A DNA stretch of 9,499 bases from Caryophanales bacterium UBA3935 (GCA_002385755.1 DGED01000050.1:1-9499); one strand, 5' to 3'. Counted from the stretch's first letter, positions 1 through 7,550 are shown. Numbers and translations are program-made. The notes: generated from the letters alone by a model not told the origin.

Positions 1-1572
1 ACGATAATCGTTCATACGTTCGCGGGATTGGTCGGTTATAAACAAGTTGACGACAAACTGGAACTTGTTCCCGACTGCGCGACCGCTCTGCCGGAACCGG
101 AGGAGTTGGAGGACGGGAAAATTAAGTATGTTTTCACCTTGAAGGAAGGTTTGAAGTGGTCGGACGGGACGCCGCTTACGGCTCACGATTTTGAGTACGC
201 GTGGAAGCGGGCCGCCGCCGATGAAACCGGCTCCGATTACGCCTACATGTTTGACGTGATTGACGGCTTTGGAACCAAAAATTTGAACGTCGCGGCGTCG
301 GAGGACGGGAAAAAGCTGACGGTTGTTCTTAAGAATTACGTGCCCTATTTCTATGAACTGTGCGCGTTCCCGACGTATTTCCCCGTGAAGAAGGATGTCG
401 TGGAAGCGAATCCCGAAACATGGGCCACGAAACCGAAAACGTATATTAGCAACGGTCCGTACAAAATGACCTATTGGAAAGACAACAGCAAGATCGTCGT
501 CGAGAAAAACGAGCATTATCATAATGCGGACGAGATAAAGATCAATAGCATCGAATTCGCGTTATCAGACGATGACAACGCCATTTTGGCCGGTTACTTG
601 AACGGGAAATATTTGTTGATTGATACGGTGCCCAACAATGAGATTTCCCAGCTGAAGAAAGATTACCCGAATGAATTTGTCGTAGCCGGGCAATTGGGAA
701 CGTATTATATTTGTTTCAACGTTAACGACGACGAGCTCTACGGCGATATCGTAACCGACGAGGTGAAAAAAGCCAACGTCCGTAAAGCGCTTGGCCTGCT
801 CATCGACCGCAACCATGTCGCCGAGGAGATCGGACAAGCTGGGGAAGTTCCCGCCAACAGTTATGTTCCCATCGGCTTGACCGAGCCCGACGGAAAGGAA
901 TTTTTCTCGAAGAATGGTCCGGAACGCAATGGCGAGGGATATTACTCGGTCGCGAAAACGGATTACGAGGAGAACTGCGATCTCGCGATTCAGTTGTTGA
1001 AAGACGCCGGATACGCCTGGGACGAAACGAGCAAGAAGTTCACGAACTTCCCGGAATTCACTTATATGACCAACCCCAGAACCGACCATGAGGCGTTTGC
1101 CGCGTACATTCAGGATATATATTCCCGCTACGGAATTACGATGAAGGTTGAAACCCAGGAATGGAACACGTTCCTTGAAACGAGAAAAGAAGGGAATTAT
1201 ACCGTCGCCCGTAACGGCTGGCTCGCCGATTACAATGACCCGATTACTTTCCTCGACATGTGGACGTCCGACAGCGGAAACAATGACTGCCAGTTTGGCA
1301 AGGGCGCGCATGCCTCCGTCGCGATTTACGGCGAGAACAAAGATAAGACTTGGGCCGAAACTTACGACGTGATTATCGGCCAAGTTAAGTCGCTCACTGA
1401 TCAGGAACAAAGATTCGCCCTGATGCATGAGGCCGAGGACTTGTTGATGGAAACCGGCGCAATCTGCCCGATTTATTTCTACACCGACCTTTACATGATA
1501 AGCCCGAAATTAAAAGGTTTCTTCGCCTCGCCGCTCGGCTACAAATTCTTCATGTACGCCGAATTAGAATAG
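1..1572 (+). CDS. Oligopeptide ABC transporter substrate-binding protein, OppA/SBP_bac_5 family (5' end outside window)
   Basis: This is the C-terminal 523 codons of an extracytoplasmic peptide-binding protein that delivers oligopeptides to an Opp/Dpp-type ABC importer. The frame is open from base 1, and its first residues (HTFAGLVGY) match the early SBP_bac_5 segment that follows the signal peptide. An apparent TTG start at 28 is therefore only an internal Leu codon. The family signature is clear at visible residues 51-70 (LKWSDGTPLTAHDFEYAWKR). Other typical elements are SNGPYKMTYW, the hinge-region stretch VRKALGLLIDR, GWLADYNDPITFLDMW, SDSGNND, and a final ICPIYFYTDLY. The signal peptide and lipobox would lie upstream and cannot be seen. 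No permease or ATPase gene follows and a strong terminator comes directly after, so the gene is either last in its operon or a stand-alone receptor. Family assignment is secure; peptide length preference cannot be read from the sequence. Confidence 0.93.
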   Translation, partial: TIIVHTFAGLVGYKQVDDKLELVPDCATALPEPEELEDGKIKYVFTLKEGLKWSDGTPLTAHDFEYAWKRAAADETGSDYAYMFDVIDGFGTKNLNVAASEDGKKLTVVLKNYVPYFYELCAFPTYFPVKKDVVEANPETWATKPKTYISNGPYKMTYWKDNSKIVVEKNEHYHNADEIKINSIEFALSDDDNAILAGYLNGKYLLIDTVPNNEISQLKKDYPNEFVVAGQLGTYYICFNVNDDELYGDIVTDEVKKANVRKALGLLIDRNHVAEEIGQAGEVPANSYVPIGLTEPDGKEFFSKNGPERNGEGYYSVAKTDYEENCDLAIQLLKDAGYAWDETSKKFTNFPEFTYMTNPRTDHEAFAAYIQDIYSRYGITMKVETQEWNTFLETRKEGNYTVARNGWLADYNDPITFLDMWTSDSGNNDCQFGKGAHASVAIYGENKDKTWAETYDVIIGQVKSLTDQEQRFALMHEAEDLLMETGAICPIYFYTDLYMISPKLKGFFASPLGYKFFMYAELE

Positions 1573-1614
1573 GCAAGCGCAAAAAAATAGGGTTTATCCT
1601 TCTTTTAGCAGGGG

Positions 1615-1640
1615 CCGGAACCGCGAGGTTCCGGTTTTTT
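1615..1640 (+). terminator. Intrinsic terminator after the oppA-like gene
   Basis: A perfect 8-bp stem, CCGGAACC (1615-1622) with GGTTCCGG (1627-1634), is closed by a GCGA tetraloop of the stable GNRA type and followed directly by six T residues. It starts about 40 bases after the stop codon and separates the peptide-binding protein gene from the next promoter. Confidence 0.93.
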
Positions 1641-1651
1641 CTGTTTAATAA

Positions 1652-1679
1652 TTGATATTGTCAAAATATGTGGTATAAT
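1652..1679 (+). promoter_or_regulatory. Sigma-A type promoter of the SGNH hydrolase-glycerate kinase unit
   Basis: TTGATA (1652-1657) and a consensus TATAAT (1674-1679) are separated by 16 bp. A TG at 1671-1672 makes an extended -10. Transcription should begin near 1686, giving a leader of only about 23 bases. It lies right after the upstream terminator, as expected for an independent unit. Confidence 0.8.
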
Positions 1680-1697
1680 AAATTGACTAAACTAAAT

Positions 1698-1703
1698 AGG
1701 TGG
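1698..1703 (+). promoter_or_regulatory. Ribosome binding site that sets the SGNH hydrolase start
   Basis: AGGTGG ends 5 bases before the ATG at 1709. A GTG at 1700 is in frame but lies inside this Shine-Dalgarno-like sequence, so the ATG at 1709 is the better start. Confidence 0.7.
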
Positions 1704-1708
1704 TTGTT

Positions 1709-2368
1709 ATGCTTTTTAAGAAAAACGACAAAATTGTTTTTGCCGGAGACTCGATTACCGATTGCAATCGGCTCCGTCCCGCCGGCGAGGGAGATCTTCC
1801 CGCCAATCCTTACGGAAACGGCTACGTTGCCTTAACTTTTGCTTATCTTCGAAGCAAATATCCTGATTTACGGCTCCGCATCATTAACCAAGGTATTAGC
1901 GGCGACCGTTCGATCGATCTTTTGCGCCGTTATGACGACATATTGGCGCTTGACCCGGACTGGATCATTATCATGATCGGCGTTAACGACGTTTGGCGTC
2001 ATTTCGATTGTCCCGACATCAAGGAAAGACACGTGAGCCTTACGGTTTACGAGAAGAACCTCGAGGAGATGATCGCCAAGAACAAAGAGCGGAATATCGG
2101 AACGATCTTGCTTTCGCCATTTGTAATCGAAGCAAACCGGGAAGACCCGCTCCGCCGGATGTTGGACGAGTATCGGGAAGCCCTTCATCAGTTGGCGCGA
2201 AAACATGACTTGCACTATGTTGACATCCAGGCCGCGTATGACGGTCTCTTGCGCGAAATAACGAGTTACGAAATTTCGCGCGACCGCGTTCATCCAAATA
2301 TCGTCGGTCACATGTTAATAATGCGAGCTTTTATCGAATATATCGAGGCGGAGCGCCGCGAGTTGTGA
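1709..2368 (+). CDS. Cytoplasmic SGNH/GDSL-type hydrolase (esterase/lipase family)
   Basis: This 219-residue protein carries all four SGNH blocks. Block I is FAGDSITD with the nucleophile Ser15; block II is NQGISGDRS with Gly65; block III is IGVNDVW with Asn93; block V is SRDRVHPN with Asp192 and His195. Together they give the complete Ser-His-Asp triad and oxyanion hole of this esterase/acyl-hydrolase family (relatives include lysophospholipase L1, acetylxylan esterases and PAF-acetylhydrolase). No signal peptide or membrane segment is visible, so it should act in the cytoplasm. The length is normal for a single-domain member. The ATG at 1709 is preferred to the GTG at 1700 because the latter lies within the ribosome binding site. 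Its TGA overlaps the GTG start of the glycerate kinase gene, so the two are co-transcribed and probably translationally coupled. The natural substrate is unknown; an acylated sugar or a glycerate ester would fit the neighbourhood, but that is inference. Confidence 0.9.
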   Translation: MLFKKNDKIVFAGDSITDCNRLRPAGEGDLPANPYGNGYVALTFAYLRSKYPDLRLRIINQGISGDRSIDLLRRYDDILALDPDWIIIMIGVNDVWRHFDCPDIKERHVSLTVYEKNLEEMIAKNKERNIGTILLSPFVIEANREDPLRRMLDEYREALHQLARKHDLHYVDIQAAYDGLLREITSYEISRDRVHPNIVGHMLIMRAFIEYIEAERREL

Positions 2369-3492
2369 AAGTTCTCGTATTAATCGATTCGTTTAAGGGA
2401 ACGCTATCCTCGAGCCGACTGGGGAAAATCGTGACCGAGGAGTTGGGGAAGAAAGGGATTCGCGCGGAATATTTCCCGATTTCCGACGGCGGCGACGGGT
2501 TTTTGGAAACAATCGTGGAGGCGATAAAAACCGAGCCGGTTTTGATATCTGCCGTCGACCCGTTGGGCCGGCCGCTATACACTTACTTTTTATCCGATAA
2601 TGAAAACGCCGCCGCCTATTTGGAGATGGCGAAAACGAGCGGTTTAAGCTTGTTAAAAAAAGAAGAGCGCGACCCGCTCCAAACCTCGACGCACGGGCTC
2701 GGGCGGGCCATCCTTACCGCGATAGATTCCGGCGCCCGGGAGATAATCGTCGGTCTCGGCGGCAGCGCCACCAATGACGGCGGCGCCGGGATGCTCGAGG
2801 CGATGGGGGTCCGGTTTTACAACGCTTCGGGCGAGGCTCTAAGCGGTCTTTGCGGGGGGAAGTTGGGTGAAATCGCGGCCATTGACGCCGGAGATTTTTA
2901 CAGAAATATTGCCGGCGTCAGTTTTCTCGCGTTAAGCGACGTTACGAACCCGCTGCTTGGCCCAGAAGGCGCCGCCCAAGTTTTCTCCGCGCAAAAAGGA
3001 GCGGACGAAAGCGCCCGCGCGAAGCTTGAAGCGGGGATGGCGAATTACGCGGCGGTTGTGGAGAAGGAGACCGGGGGAGCTTATCGCGATCTTCCCGGCG
3101 CCGGCGCCGCCGGCGGTCTTGGGTTCGCCTTTTACGCTTTCTTCAACGCCGACTGCCAATCGGGAATCAAGTATCTTTTGGACCGATACGGTTTTTCCGT
3201 TCTCGCCGAGCAATACGATTATATCATTACCGGCGAGGGGAAAATCGACGGACAAAGCCTGCGGGGAAAAGTGATCTCGGAAGTAATCAGGCAAGCGGAA
3301 GGAAAGAATGTCATACTGGTCTGCGCCATTAACGAGCTTGATCACCGCGAGATTGAAGAATTGGGCGTTTTGAAACTGTACAAAATCGTCGGCGATATCG
3401 CCTCGGAGGAAGAGTCGCTTTCGCAACCGGAAAAATACTTTCGCCGCCTGATCGCAACGGTCGCCATGGATTTGACCGGCGAAGAAAAATAG
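2365..3492 (+). CDS. Glycerate 2-kinase, type I (GarK/GlxK family)
   Basis: The 375-residue product should phosphorylate D-glycerate with ATP, in this family usually to 2-phosphoglycerate, which enters lower glycolysis. Motifs in order: DSFKG at 8-12 near the N-terminus; SDGGDG at 40-45; GLGGSATNDGGAGM at 130-143, the most diagnostic stretch; SDVTNPLLGP at 191-200; GAGAAGGLGF at 245-254; and TGEGKIDGQS at 289-298. Length and motif order match the E. coli GarK/GlxK family, with no truncation. The start is a GTG whose last two bases begin the TGA of the SGNH hydrolase gene (4-base overlap). Only a weak GGAG at 2350-2353, 11 bases upstream, serves as a ribosome site, so translation probably depends on coupling. 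No glycerate dehydrogenase, tartronate semialdehyde reductase or sugar-acid gene is visible nearby, so the source of glycerate is open. The symbols garK and glxK both apply to this family and I do not choose between them. Confidence 0.93.
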   Translation: MKVLVLIDSFKGTLSSSRLGKIVTEELGKKGIRAEYFPISDGGDGFLETIVEAIKTEPVLISAVDPLGRPLYTYFLSDNENAAAYLEMAKTSGLSLLKKEERDPLQTSTHGLGRAILTAIDSGAREIIVGLGGSATNDGGAGMLEAMGVRFYNASGEALSGLCGGKLGEIAAIDAGDFYRNIAGVSFLALSDVTNPLLGPEGAAQVFSAQKGADESARAKLEAGMANYAAVVEKETGGAYRDLPGAGAAGGLGFAFYAFFNADCQSGIKYLLDRYGFSVLAEQYDYIITGEGKIDGQSLRGKVISEVIRQAEGKNVILVCAINELDHREIEELGVLKLYKIVGDIASEEESLSQPEKYFRRLIATVAMDLTGEEK

Positions 3493-3505
3493 CGTTATGC
3501 CATTT

Positions 3506-3535
3506 AGAGCGCTGGCTTTATCGGCGCTCTTCTTT
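3506..3535 (+). terminator. Probable intrinsic terminator after the glycerate kinase gene
   Basis: AGAGCGC (3506-3512) pairs with GCGCTCT (3524-3530). The stem can be extended inwards by G-T and G-C pairs to a 5-base loop. The tail, TCTTT, is short and interrupted, so this is less certain than the other terminators in the window. Confidence 0.7.
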
Positions 3536-3577
3536 CATTTCGGCGAAGCAAATACATCTACATTCGTTTGCGAAAAC

Positions 3578-3592
3578 ATACTTTTAAAGTAT
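3578..3592 (+). repeat. Perfect AT-rich dyad upstream of the trkA promoter
   Basis: ATACTTT (3578-3584) and AAAGTAT (3586-3592) are exact reverse complements around one central T. The dyad lies about 40 bp upstream of the trkA -35 box, in an operator-like position. It is not followed by a T run, so it is not a terminator. No regulator family can be assigned from its sequence alone, and a short AT-rich palindrome can arise by chance. Confidence 0.4.
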
Positions 3593-3632
3593 TGGACAAG
3601 GCGTTTGTTAACAGTCTGATTTGTACTTTTTA

Positions 3633-3661
3633 TTGATTTTTTTCGCATAAGGCGATAAAAT
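3633..3661 (+). promoter_or_regulatory. Sigma-A type promoter of trkA-trkH
   Basis: TTGATT (3633-3638) is followed after 17 bp by TAAAAT (3656-3661). The predicted leader is only about 25-30 bases, too short for a c-di-AMP (ydaO-type) riboswitch such as some Bacillota place before potassium transporter genes. Confidence 0.65.
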
Positions 3662-3694
3662 ATAGTTATATTACGATAAAAGAAGGTATTAAGC

Positions 3695-5050
3695 ATGAAA
3701 ATAATCATTGTCGGCATCGGGAAAATCGGCCGGATTGTTACCGAATATCTCGCGAACGAAGGCCACGATATCGTCGTTGTTGATATCGACGCCGCGATCG
3801 TGCAGGAGGCGGTCGACACATATGACGTTCGCGGCGTCGTCGGCAACGGCGCCAATTACGATATCCAAGTCCAGGCCGAGGCCGAGCGGACCGACGCGCT
3901 GATCGCCGTCACCGAAAGCGACGAGCTCAATTTGCTTTGTTGTTTGGTCGCGCAAAAAAACGGCGTCAAGCACACGATCGCCCGCGTCCGTAATCCCGAA
4001 TACGGTAAACAAATCGACTTTATGCATGACGATCTCGGTTTAAATATGATAATCAACCCGGAACTGGAAGCGGCGTCGGAAATCATGAAAATCCTGAGAT
4101 TCCCTTCCGCCTTGAATATCGACACTTTCGCCCAGGGCAAGGCGGAGATCGTCGAGATAAAAGTGCCAGAGGAGTCGATTCTGGTCGGAAAGACGCTTTC
4201 CGCGCTTGGCCGGGAACTGGAAGTGAGTTTTCTCGTTTGCGCGGTCGTCCGCGACGGGACCGTCCATATCCCGTCCGGCGGTTTCGTCCTGCGCGCGGGG
4301 GATCATATTCACATTACCGCCGCCGCGAGCGAGATCGGGAAGTTTTTCCGGAAACTAAAAATCTTGAGGCAACGGGCGCGGAAGATAATGCTTATCGGCG
4401 GGAGTAAAATATCTTATTATCTCGCGCGAGAACTATCCGAAAGCCGCCTGGATATAAAAATTATCGAAAAGGACCGGGAGCGCGCCCGCGAGCTTGGCGA
4501 GCGGTTGCCGGGCGTCGCCGTAATTTGCGGCGACGGGACGAACCAGGAGATCTTGCGCGAGGAGGGGATCTTGGACGCCGACGCTTTCGTGACCCTGACG
4601 GGGAACGACGAGGAGAACATTATCCTATCTCTTTACGCGAAGACGCTTGAGGTGCCGAAAATAATCACCAAGGTTAATCATATCTCCTATTATAATATCC
4701 TAGAAAAGCTTGATTTGGGGACGATTATCTCGCCCAAGGCTTTAACCGCCAATCAAATTCTACGCTACGTCCGGTCGCTCTCCGATTCGATAACGAGCGA
4801 GGTGAAGACATTATATAAACTCGTTAACAATCAAATCGAGGCCGCCGAGTTTTATATTCCCGCCGAGACCGATTATACGGGCATTAAATTTCGCGATCTC
4901 TCGCTCAAGAAAGATATCTTGATTGGCTGTATCGTCCGCAATAAAACCGTGATCATTCCCCACGGAGAAGATTATTTCCGGGCAGGGGATAGCGTTATTA
5001 TCGTTTCGACGCAAAAACTTAAAGATTTGGAAGATATATTGAGCGGGTAA
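3695..5050 (+). CDS. trkA: TrkA, NAD-binding regulatory subunit of the Trk potassium uptake system
   Basis: A 451-residue cytoplasmic ring subunit that gates TrkH in response to bound nucleotide. It has the full duplicated TrkA layout (close to the 458 residues of E. coli TrkA), not the single-unit layout of KtrA. RCK-N 1 covers about 1-125, with the dinucleotide motif GIGKIG (Gly7, Gly9, Gly12) and the acidic residue Asp30 at the end of the second strand (VVVDID). RCK-C 1 spans about 140-218, RCK-N 2 about 229-350 and RCK-C 2 about 370-449. In the second RCK-N the glycine motif reads GGSKIS (235-240): two of the three expected glycines are Ser, while the acidic residue Glu258 is kept. That half may bind nucleotide poorly. 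The ATG at 3695 has AGAAGG (3681-3686) 8 bases upstream. The gene is 3 bases from trkH, so the two subunits are made from one transcript. Confidence 0.95.
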   Translation: MKIIIVGIGKIGRIVTEYLANEGHDIVVVDIDAAIVQEAVDTYDVRGVVGNGANYDIQVQAEAERTDALIAVTESDELNLLCCLVAQKNGVKHTIARVRNPEYGKQIDFMHDDLGLNMIINPELEAASEIMKILRFPSALNIDTFAQGKAEIVEIKVPEESILVGKTLSALGRELEVSFLVCAVVRDGTVHIPSGGFVLRAGDHIHITAAASEIGKFFRKLKILRQRARKIMLIGGSKISYYLARELSESRLDIKIIEKDRERARELGERLPGVAVICGDGTNQEILREEGILDADAFVTLTGNDEENIILSLYAKTLEVPKIITKVNHISYYNILEKLDLGTIISPKALTANQILRYVRSLSDSITSEVKTLYKLVNNQIEAAEFYIPAETDYTGIKFRDLSLKKDILIGCIVRNKTVIIPHGEDYFRAGDSVIIVSTQKLKDLEDILSG

Positions 5051-5053
5051 TCT

Positions 5054-6493
5054 ATGAATAAACACGCGGTTTTTTATAATATCGGCAATTTATTGAAGGT
5101 TGAGGCCGGGTTGCTCGCGCTGCCGCTCGCGATTTCCGTTTTTGACGGCGACGGCAATTTCCTCGCTTTCTTGATCCCGATAACCCTGCTCGCGGCGCTG
5201 GGGTTTTTGCTTACGCGCCTGGGGAAAAAGGACGCCGTGATCTACGCGCGCGAGGGTTTCGCGATCGTCGGATTCTCGTGGCTATTGATCTCGCTTTTCG
5301 GCGCCTTGCCGTTTGTTATCAGCGGCGAAATCAAAAATTTTATCGACGCGTTTTTTGAGGCGACGTCGGGGTTTTCCACGACGGGCTCGACAATCCTAAA
5401 GGACGTGGAGGCGCTCTCGCGGAGCATGCTTTTCTGGCGCAGTTTTACCCAATGGATCGGCGGGATGGGGATCTTGGTATTCGTTCTCGCATTTATGCCG
5501 ACGACCGAGGCGCGAAGCATCTTTATCATGAAGGCGGAAAGCCCGGGACCGAAAGTCGGGAAAATCGTTTCGAAAGTTAAAATCACGGCGAGGATCCTCT
5601 ACGCGATCTATATCGCTCTCACCGCGCTTTTGATAATCCTCTTATCTTTCAAGATGCCGTTTTTCGATAGCGTCAATCACGCGCTCGCGACGGCCGGGAC
5701 CGGCGGTTTCTCAATCAAAAACGCCGGGATCGCTTATTATGACAGCGCGTACGTGGAAACGGTTTTGACTGTCTTTATGTTTCTTTTCGGGGTGAACTTC
5801 ACCGTCTTCTATTTGCTTCTTATCGGCAAGGCAAGCCAGGCGTTAAAAAGCGAGGAGCTGCGCTGGTACGTCGCGATCGTCGTTTCCGCGGTCTTTTTGA
5901 TCGCGGCGAGCGTGAATTCCTTTTACGCGTCTTTTGGCCGCTCGCTCCGTTATTCGGCGTTTCAGGCCGTCTCCGTCATCACGACCACCGGTTTCGCGAC
6001 GACCGATTTTGTTTTGTGGCCGGCTTTCGCGCAGACGGTTCTCGTTCTTTTAATGCTCGTCGGCGCCAGCGCCGGCTCGACCGGCGGCGGGCTTAAAGTC
6101 TCCCGGGTCGTGATTTATTTTAAAATGATTCTAAAGGAGATTAGATATAGCATTCATCCCCGCCAGGTTTCGACCGTGATGTTTGAAAAAAAACCGCTCT
6201 CCGATTCGACGCAAAAAGGGGTGGCGAATCATATTGTGGCTTATCTTTTTATTCTCGCGATTGGAACCTTGGTCATCTCTCTCGACGGTTTTTCCTTCGC
6301 GACCAATTTTACCGCGACGCTTTCGTCTCTAAGCAATGTCGGCCCGGGATTGGGCGCCGTCGGCCCCTCGGGTAATTACGCCGTTTTTAGCCCGATATCA
6401 AAACTCGCGCTCTCGTTCATCATGATGGCCGGGAGATTGGAAATATTCCCGATGTTAATATTGTTCTCGCCCCGGATTTGGAAATACCGATAA
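5054..6493 (+). CDS. trkH: TrkH, potassium-translocating membrane subunit
   Basis: A 479-residue integral membrane protein (E. coli TrkH is 483) that forms the K+ permeation path and associates with the TrkA ring. The four pore-loop repeats of the SKT superfamily are visible: SGFSTTGST (105-113), TAGTGGFSI (213-221), ITTTGFATTD (309-318) and SLSNVGPGLG (425-434). Between repeats three and four lies GASAGSTGGGLKVSR (337-351), the glycine-rich segment of the intramembrane gating loop, with its conserved Lys and Arg. Near the C-terminus is MMAGRLEIFPML, typical of this family. Many hydrophobic helices separate these loops and the N-terminus has no cleavable signal. The start at 5054 follows the trkA stop after 3 bases; GAGCGGG (5041-5047) inside the trkA end serves as a weak ribosome site, consistent with coupling. 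No truncation or frameshift is seen. Confidence 0.96.
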   Translation: MNKHAVFYNIGNLLKVEAGLLALPLAISVFDGDGNFLAFLIPITLLAALGFLLTRLGKKDAVIYAREGFAIVGFSWLLISLFGALPFVISGEIKNFIDAFFEATSGFSTTGSTILKDVEALSRSMLFWRSFTQWIGGMGILVFVLAFMPTTEARSIFIMKAESPGPKVGKIVSKVKITARILYAIYIALTALLIILLSFKMPFFDSVNHALATAGTGGFSIKNAGIAYYDSAYVETVLTVFMFLFGVNFTVFYLLLIGKASQALKSEELRWYVAIVVSAVFLIAASVNSFYASFGRSLRYSAFQAVSVITTTGFATTDFVLWPAFAQTVLVLLMLVGASAGSTGGGLKVSRVVIYFKMILKEIRYSIHPRQVSTVMFEKKPLSDSTQKGVANHIVAYLFILAIGTLVISLDGFSFATNFTATLSSLSNVGPGLGAVGPSGNYAVFSPISKLALSFIMMAGRLEIFPMLILFSPRIWKYR

Positions 6494-6513
6494 AGGCCCG
6501 TTCGGGCTTTTTT
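6492..6513 (+). terminator. Intrinsic terminator overlapping the trkH stop codon
   Basis: The run AAAGGCCC (6492-6499) pairs with GGGCTTTT (6504-6511), including one G-T pair, around the loop GTTC, and the T run continues to 6513. Two bases of the TAA stop (6491-6493) lie in the 5' arm of the stem, so termination comes immediately after translation of trkH. Confidence 0.88.
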
Positions 6514-6514
6514 C

Positions 6515-6543
6515 TTTACTTTTTTGGGAAAATATGATAAAAT
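6515..6543 (+). promoter_or_regulatory. Extended -10 promoter of the TPR protein gene
   Basis: TTTACT (6515-6520) is followed after 17 bp by TAAAAT (6538-6543). TG at 6535-6536 gives an extended -10. The element sits between the trkH terminator and the start of the next gene. Confidence 0.65.
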
Positions 6544-6566
6544 AGAATTGTAATCTGGAGCAAAGA

Positions 6567-7403
6567 ATGAACAAACGTTTGGACGAAATAAAAAACAACA
6601 TTTTTACTAATTGGGATATCGCGGTCAATAAGGGCGGAGAAACAATCGCGGAACTGAAGCAACTCTACGAACAAACAGGCGACCCGGAGTGCCTATGGTT
6701 AATATCGGAACTCTTGATTCACAAAGCCAGGGGCGGTCTCCAGGAGGCGATTATTTACGCGACCGAGGCGCTCTCCCTGCGCGGGGATTCCGACGCTCTG
6801 CACGAGAATTTCGCGGTCGCGCTGGGCGGCTATACCGGCGAATTTAAAAACCGCAATCACCGGCAATTGATCGAGTATTATTCGATTTTTTGCAGGCTAT
6901 ATCCCGATTCTTTTATTGCCCGGAAAATATTGATTCTTAATTTGCTTGATGATTACCGCCTGGAAGAAGCGGAGACGGAAATCGCCCGCGCGTTTGATGA
7001 TTTCCCCGACGCCGAAGAAGAGCTTTTGATTTACCGCGGAGAGTTTTATTACCGGTCGGGAAAACCGCGGAAAGCCAAACAGGTATGGAAGGAAGTCGCG
7101 GAAACCGTCGCGACCGCCCGTATTCATTACGAGCTAGCGGAGGTCTACGCGAAGTTTGGCTTATACAAGCCCGCGGAAAGGCAGTATAAGAAAAGTTTCG
7201 CGATGGAAGAGCCGCCGCGGCGAATCGGCGCCTTGATTTCGCTAATTCATATTTCCGAGATTAGGGGTGACTATCGCGCCGCCCTCCGTTATAACAATAA
7301 AATCATCGAGGTGTTTAAAAAAGACTATAATATCACCAGCGGTTTGGAATTACAAACCTTTATAAACAATAAGGATAAGTATCAATCATTGATTTTCGAG
7401 TGA
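6567..7403 (+). CDS. Tetratricopeptide-repeat protein of unknown function
   Basis: A 278-residue, probably cytoplasmic protein built almost wholly of paired helices. There is no signal peptide, lipobox or membrane segment. TPR-like units can be placed at about 40-72 (leading into EAIIYATEALSL), 150-183 (EEELLIYRGEFYYRSGKPRKAKQVW, with the usual small and aromatic positions), 184-216 (ARIHYELAEVYAKFGLYKPAE, the best match) and a looser unit at about 218-250 (GDYRAALRYNNKIIEVF). The segment at 100-145 probably contributes a further degenerate pair. No catalytic or DNA-binding domain is recognisable, so a scaffold or protein-protein interaction role is the most that can be inferred. The ATG at 6567 has TGGAG (6556-6560) 6 bases upstream. 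It is a single-gene unit with its own promoter and terminator, so its neighbours say little about its role. Confidence 0.82.
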   Translation: MNKRLDEIKNNIFTNWDIAVNKGGETIAELKQLYEQTGDPECLWLISELLIHKARGGLQEAIIYATEALSLRGDSDALHENFAVALGGYTGEFKNRNHRQLIEYYSIFCRLYPDSFIARKILILNLLDDYRLEEAETEIARAFDDFPDAEEELLIYRGEFYYRSGKPRKAKQVWKEVAETVATARIHYELAEVYAKFGLYKPAERQYKKSFAMEEPPRRIGALISLIHISEIRGDYRAALRYNNKIIEVFKKDYNITSGLELQTFINNKDKYQSLIFE

Positions 7404-7407
7404 CTCG

Positions 7408-7431
7408 GACGGCGGAGCCGTCTTTTTTTTT
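7408..7431 (+). terminator. Intrinsic terminator after the TPR protein gene
   Basis: GACGGC (7408-7413) and GCCGTC (7417-7422) form a perfect 6-bp stem with a GGA loop, followed by nine T residues. It begins 5 bases after the TGA stop. Confidence 0.92.
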
Positions 7432-7498
7432 ATGAATCAAAACAGTTCCGGGCGGGAAAAACGGTTTTGCTGAAGAGACGAAAGATAAGACCGCGGCC

Positions 7499-7525
7499 GG
7501 CAATTCACCGGATAACCGAATTGCC
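7499..7525 (+). repeat. Inverted repeat upstream of the lipoprotein promoter
   Basis: GGCAATTC (7499-7506) and GAATTGCC (7518-7525) are exact reverse complements separated by 11 bases; inside them GG (7510-7511) and CC (7516-7517) can extend the pairing. No T run follows, so it is not a terminator. Its place about 30 bp upstream of the AT-rich -10 cluster suggests a possible operator, or an mRNA hairpin if transcription starts further upstream. Confidence 0.45.
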
Positions 7526-7550
7526 AATAATTGTGTGTGTCTTTAACGTC

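Noticed and set aside
28..30. TTG as the start of the oppA-like gene
   Set aside because: The frame is open to the left edge and the residues before it fit the mature binding-protein family, so the true start lies outside the window.
565..1428. Long open frame of 287 codons on the minus strand inside the oppA-like gene
   Set aside because: The plus-strand frame is a clear SBP_bac_5 protein. The antisense translation resembles no family I recognise, has no ribosome site, and is explained by G/C-rich third codon positions that suppress stops on the opposite strand.
3536..3694. Possible c-di-AMP (ydaO-type) riboswitch before trkA
   Set aside because: The best promoter lies at 3633-3661, leaving a leader of about 30 bases, and no conserved GG-rich riboswitch core or expression-platform hairpin is visible.
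3535..3855. Minus-strand open frame covering the trkA promoter region
   Set aside because: It runs across the AT-rich gap into the start of trkA, its translation is low-complexity Ser/Thr/Ile-rich sequence, and no ribosome site precedes it.
7439..7468. Possible hairpin AAAAC/GTTTT with inner TTCC/GGAA
   Set aside because: The arms are short and separated by unpaired bases of unequal length, so chance pairing is likely.
7432..7473. Start codon ATG at 7432 as a small gene
   Set aside because: The frame stops after 13 codons and lies directly in the T tail of a terminator with no ribosome site.
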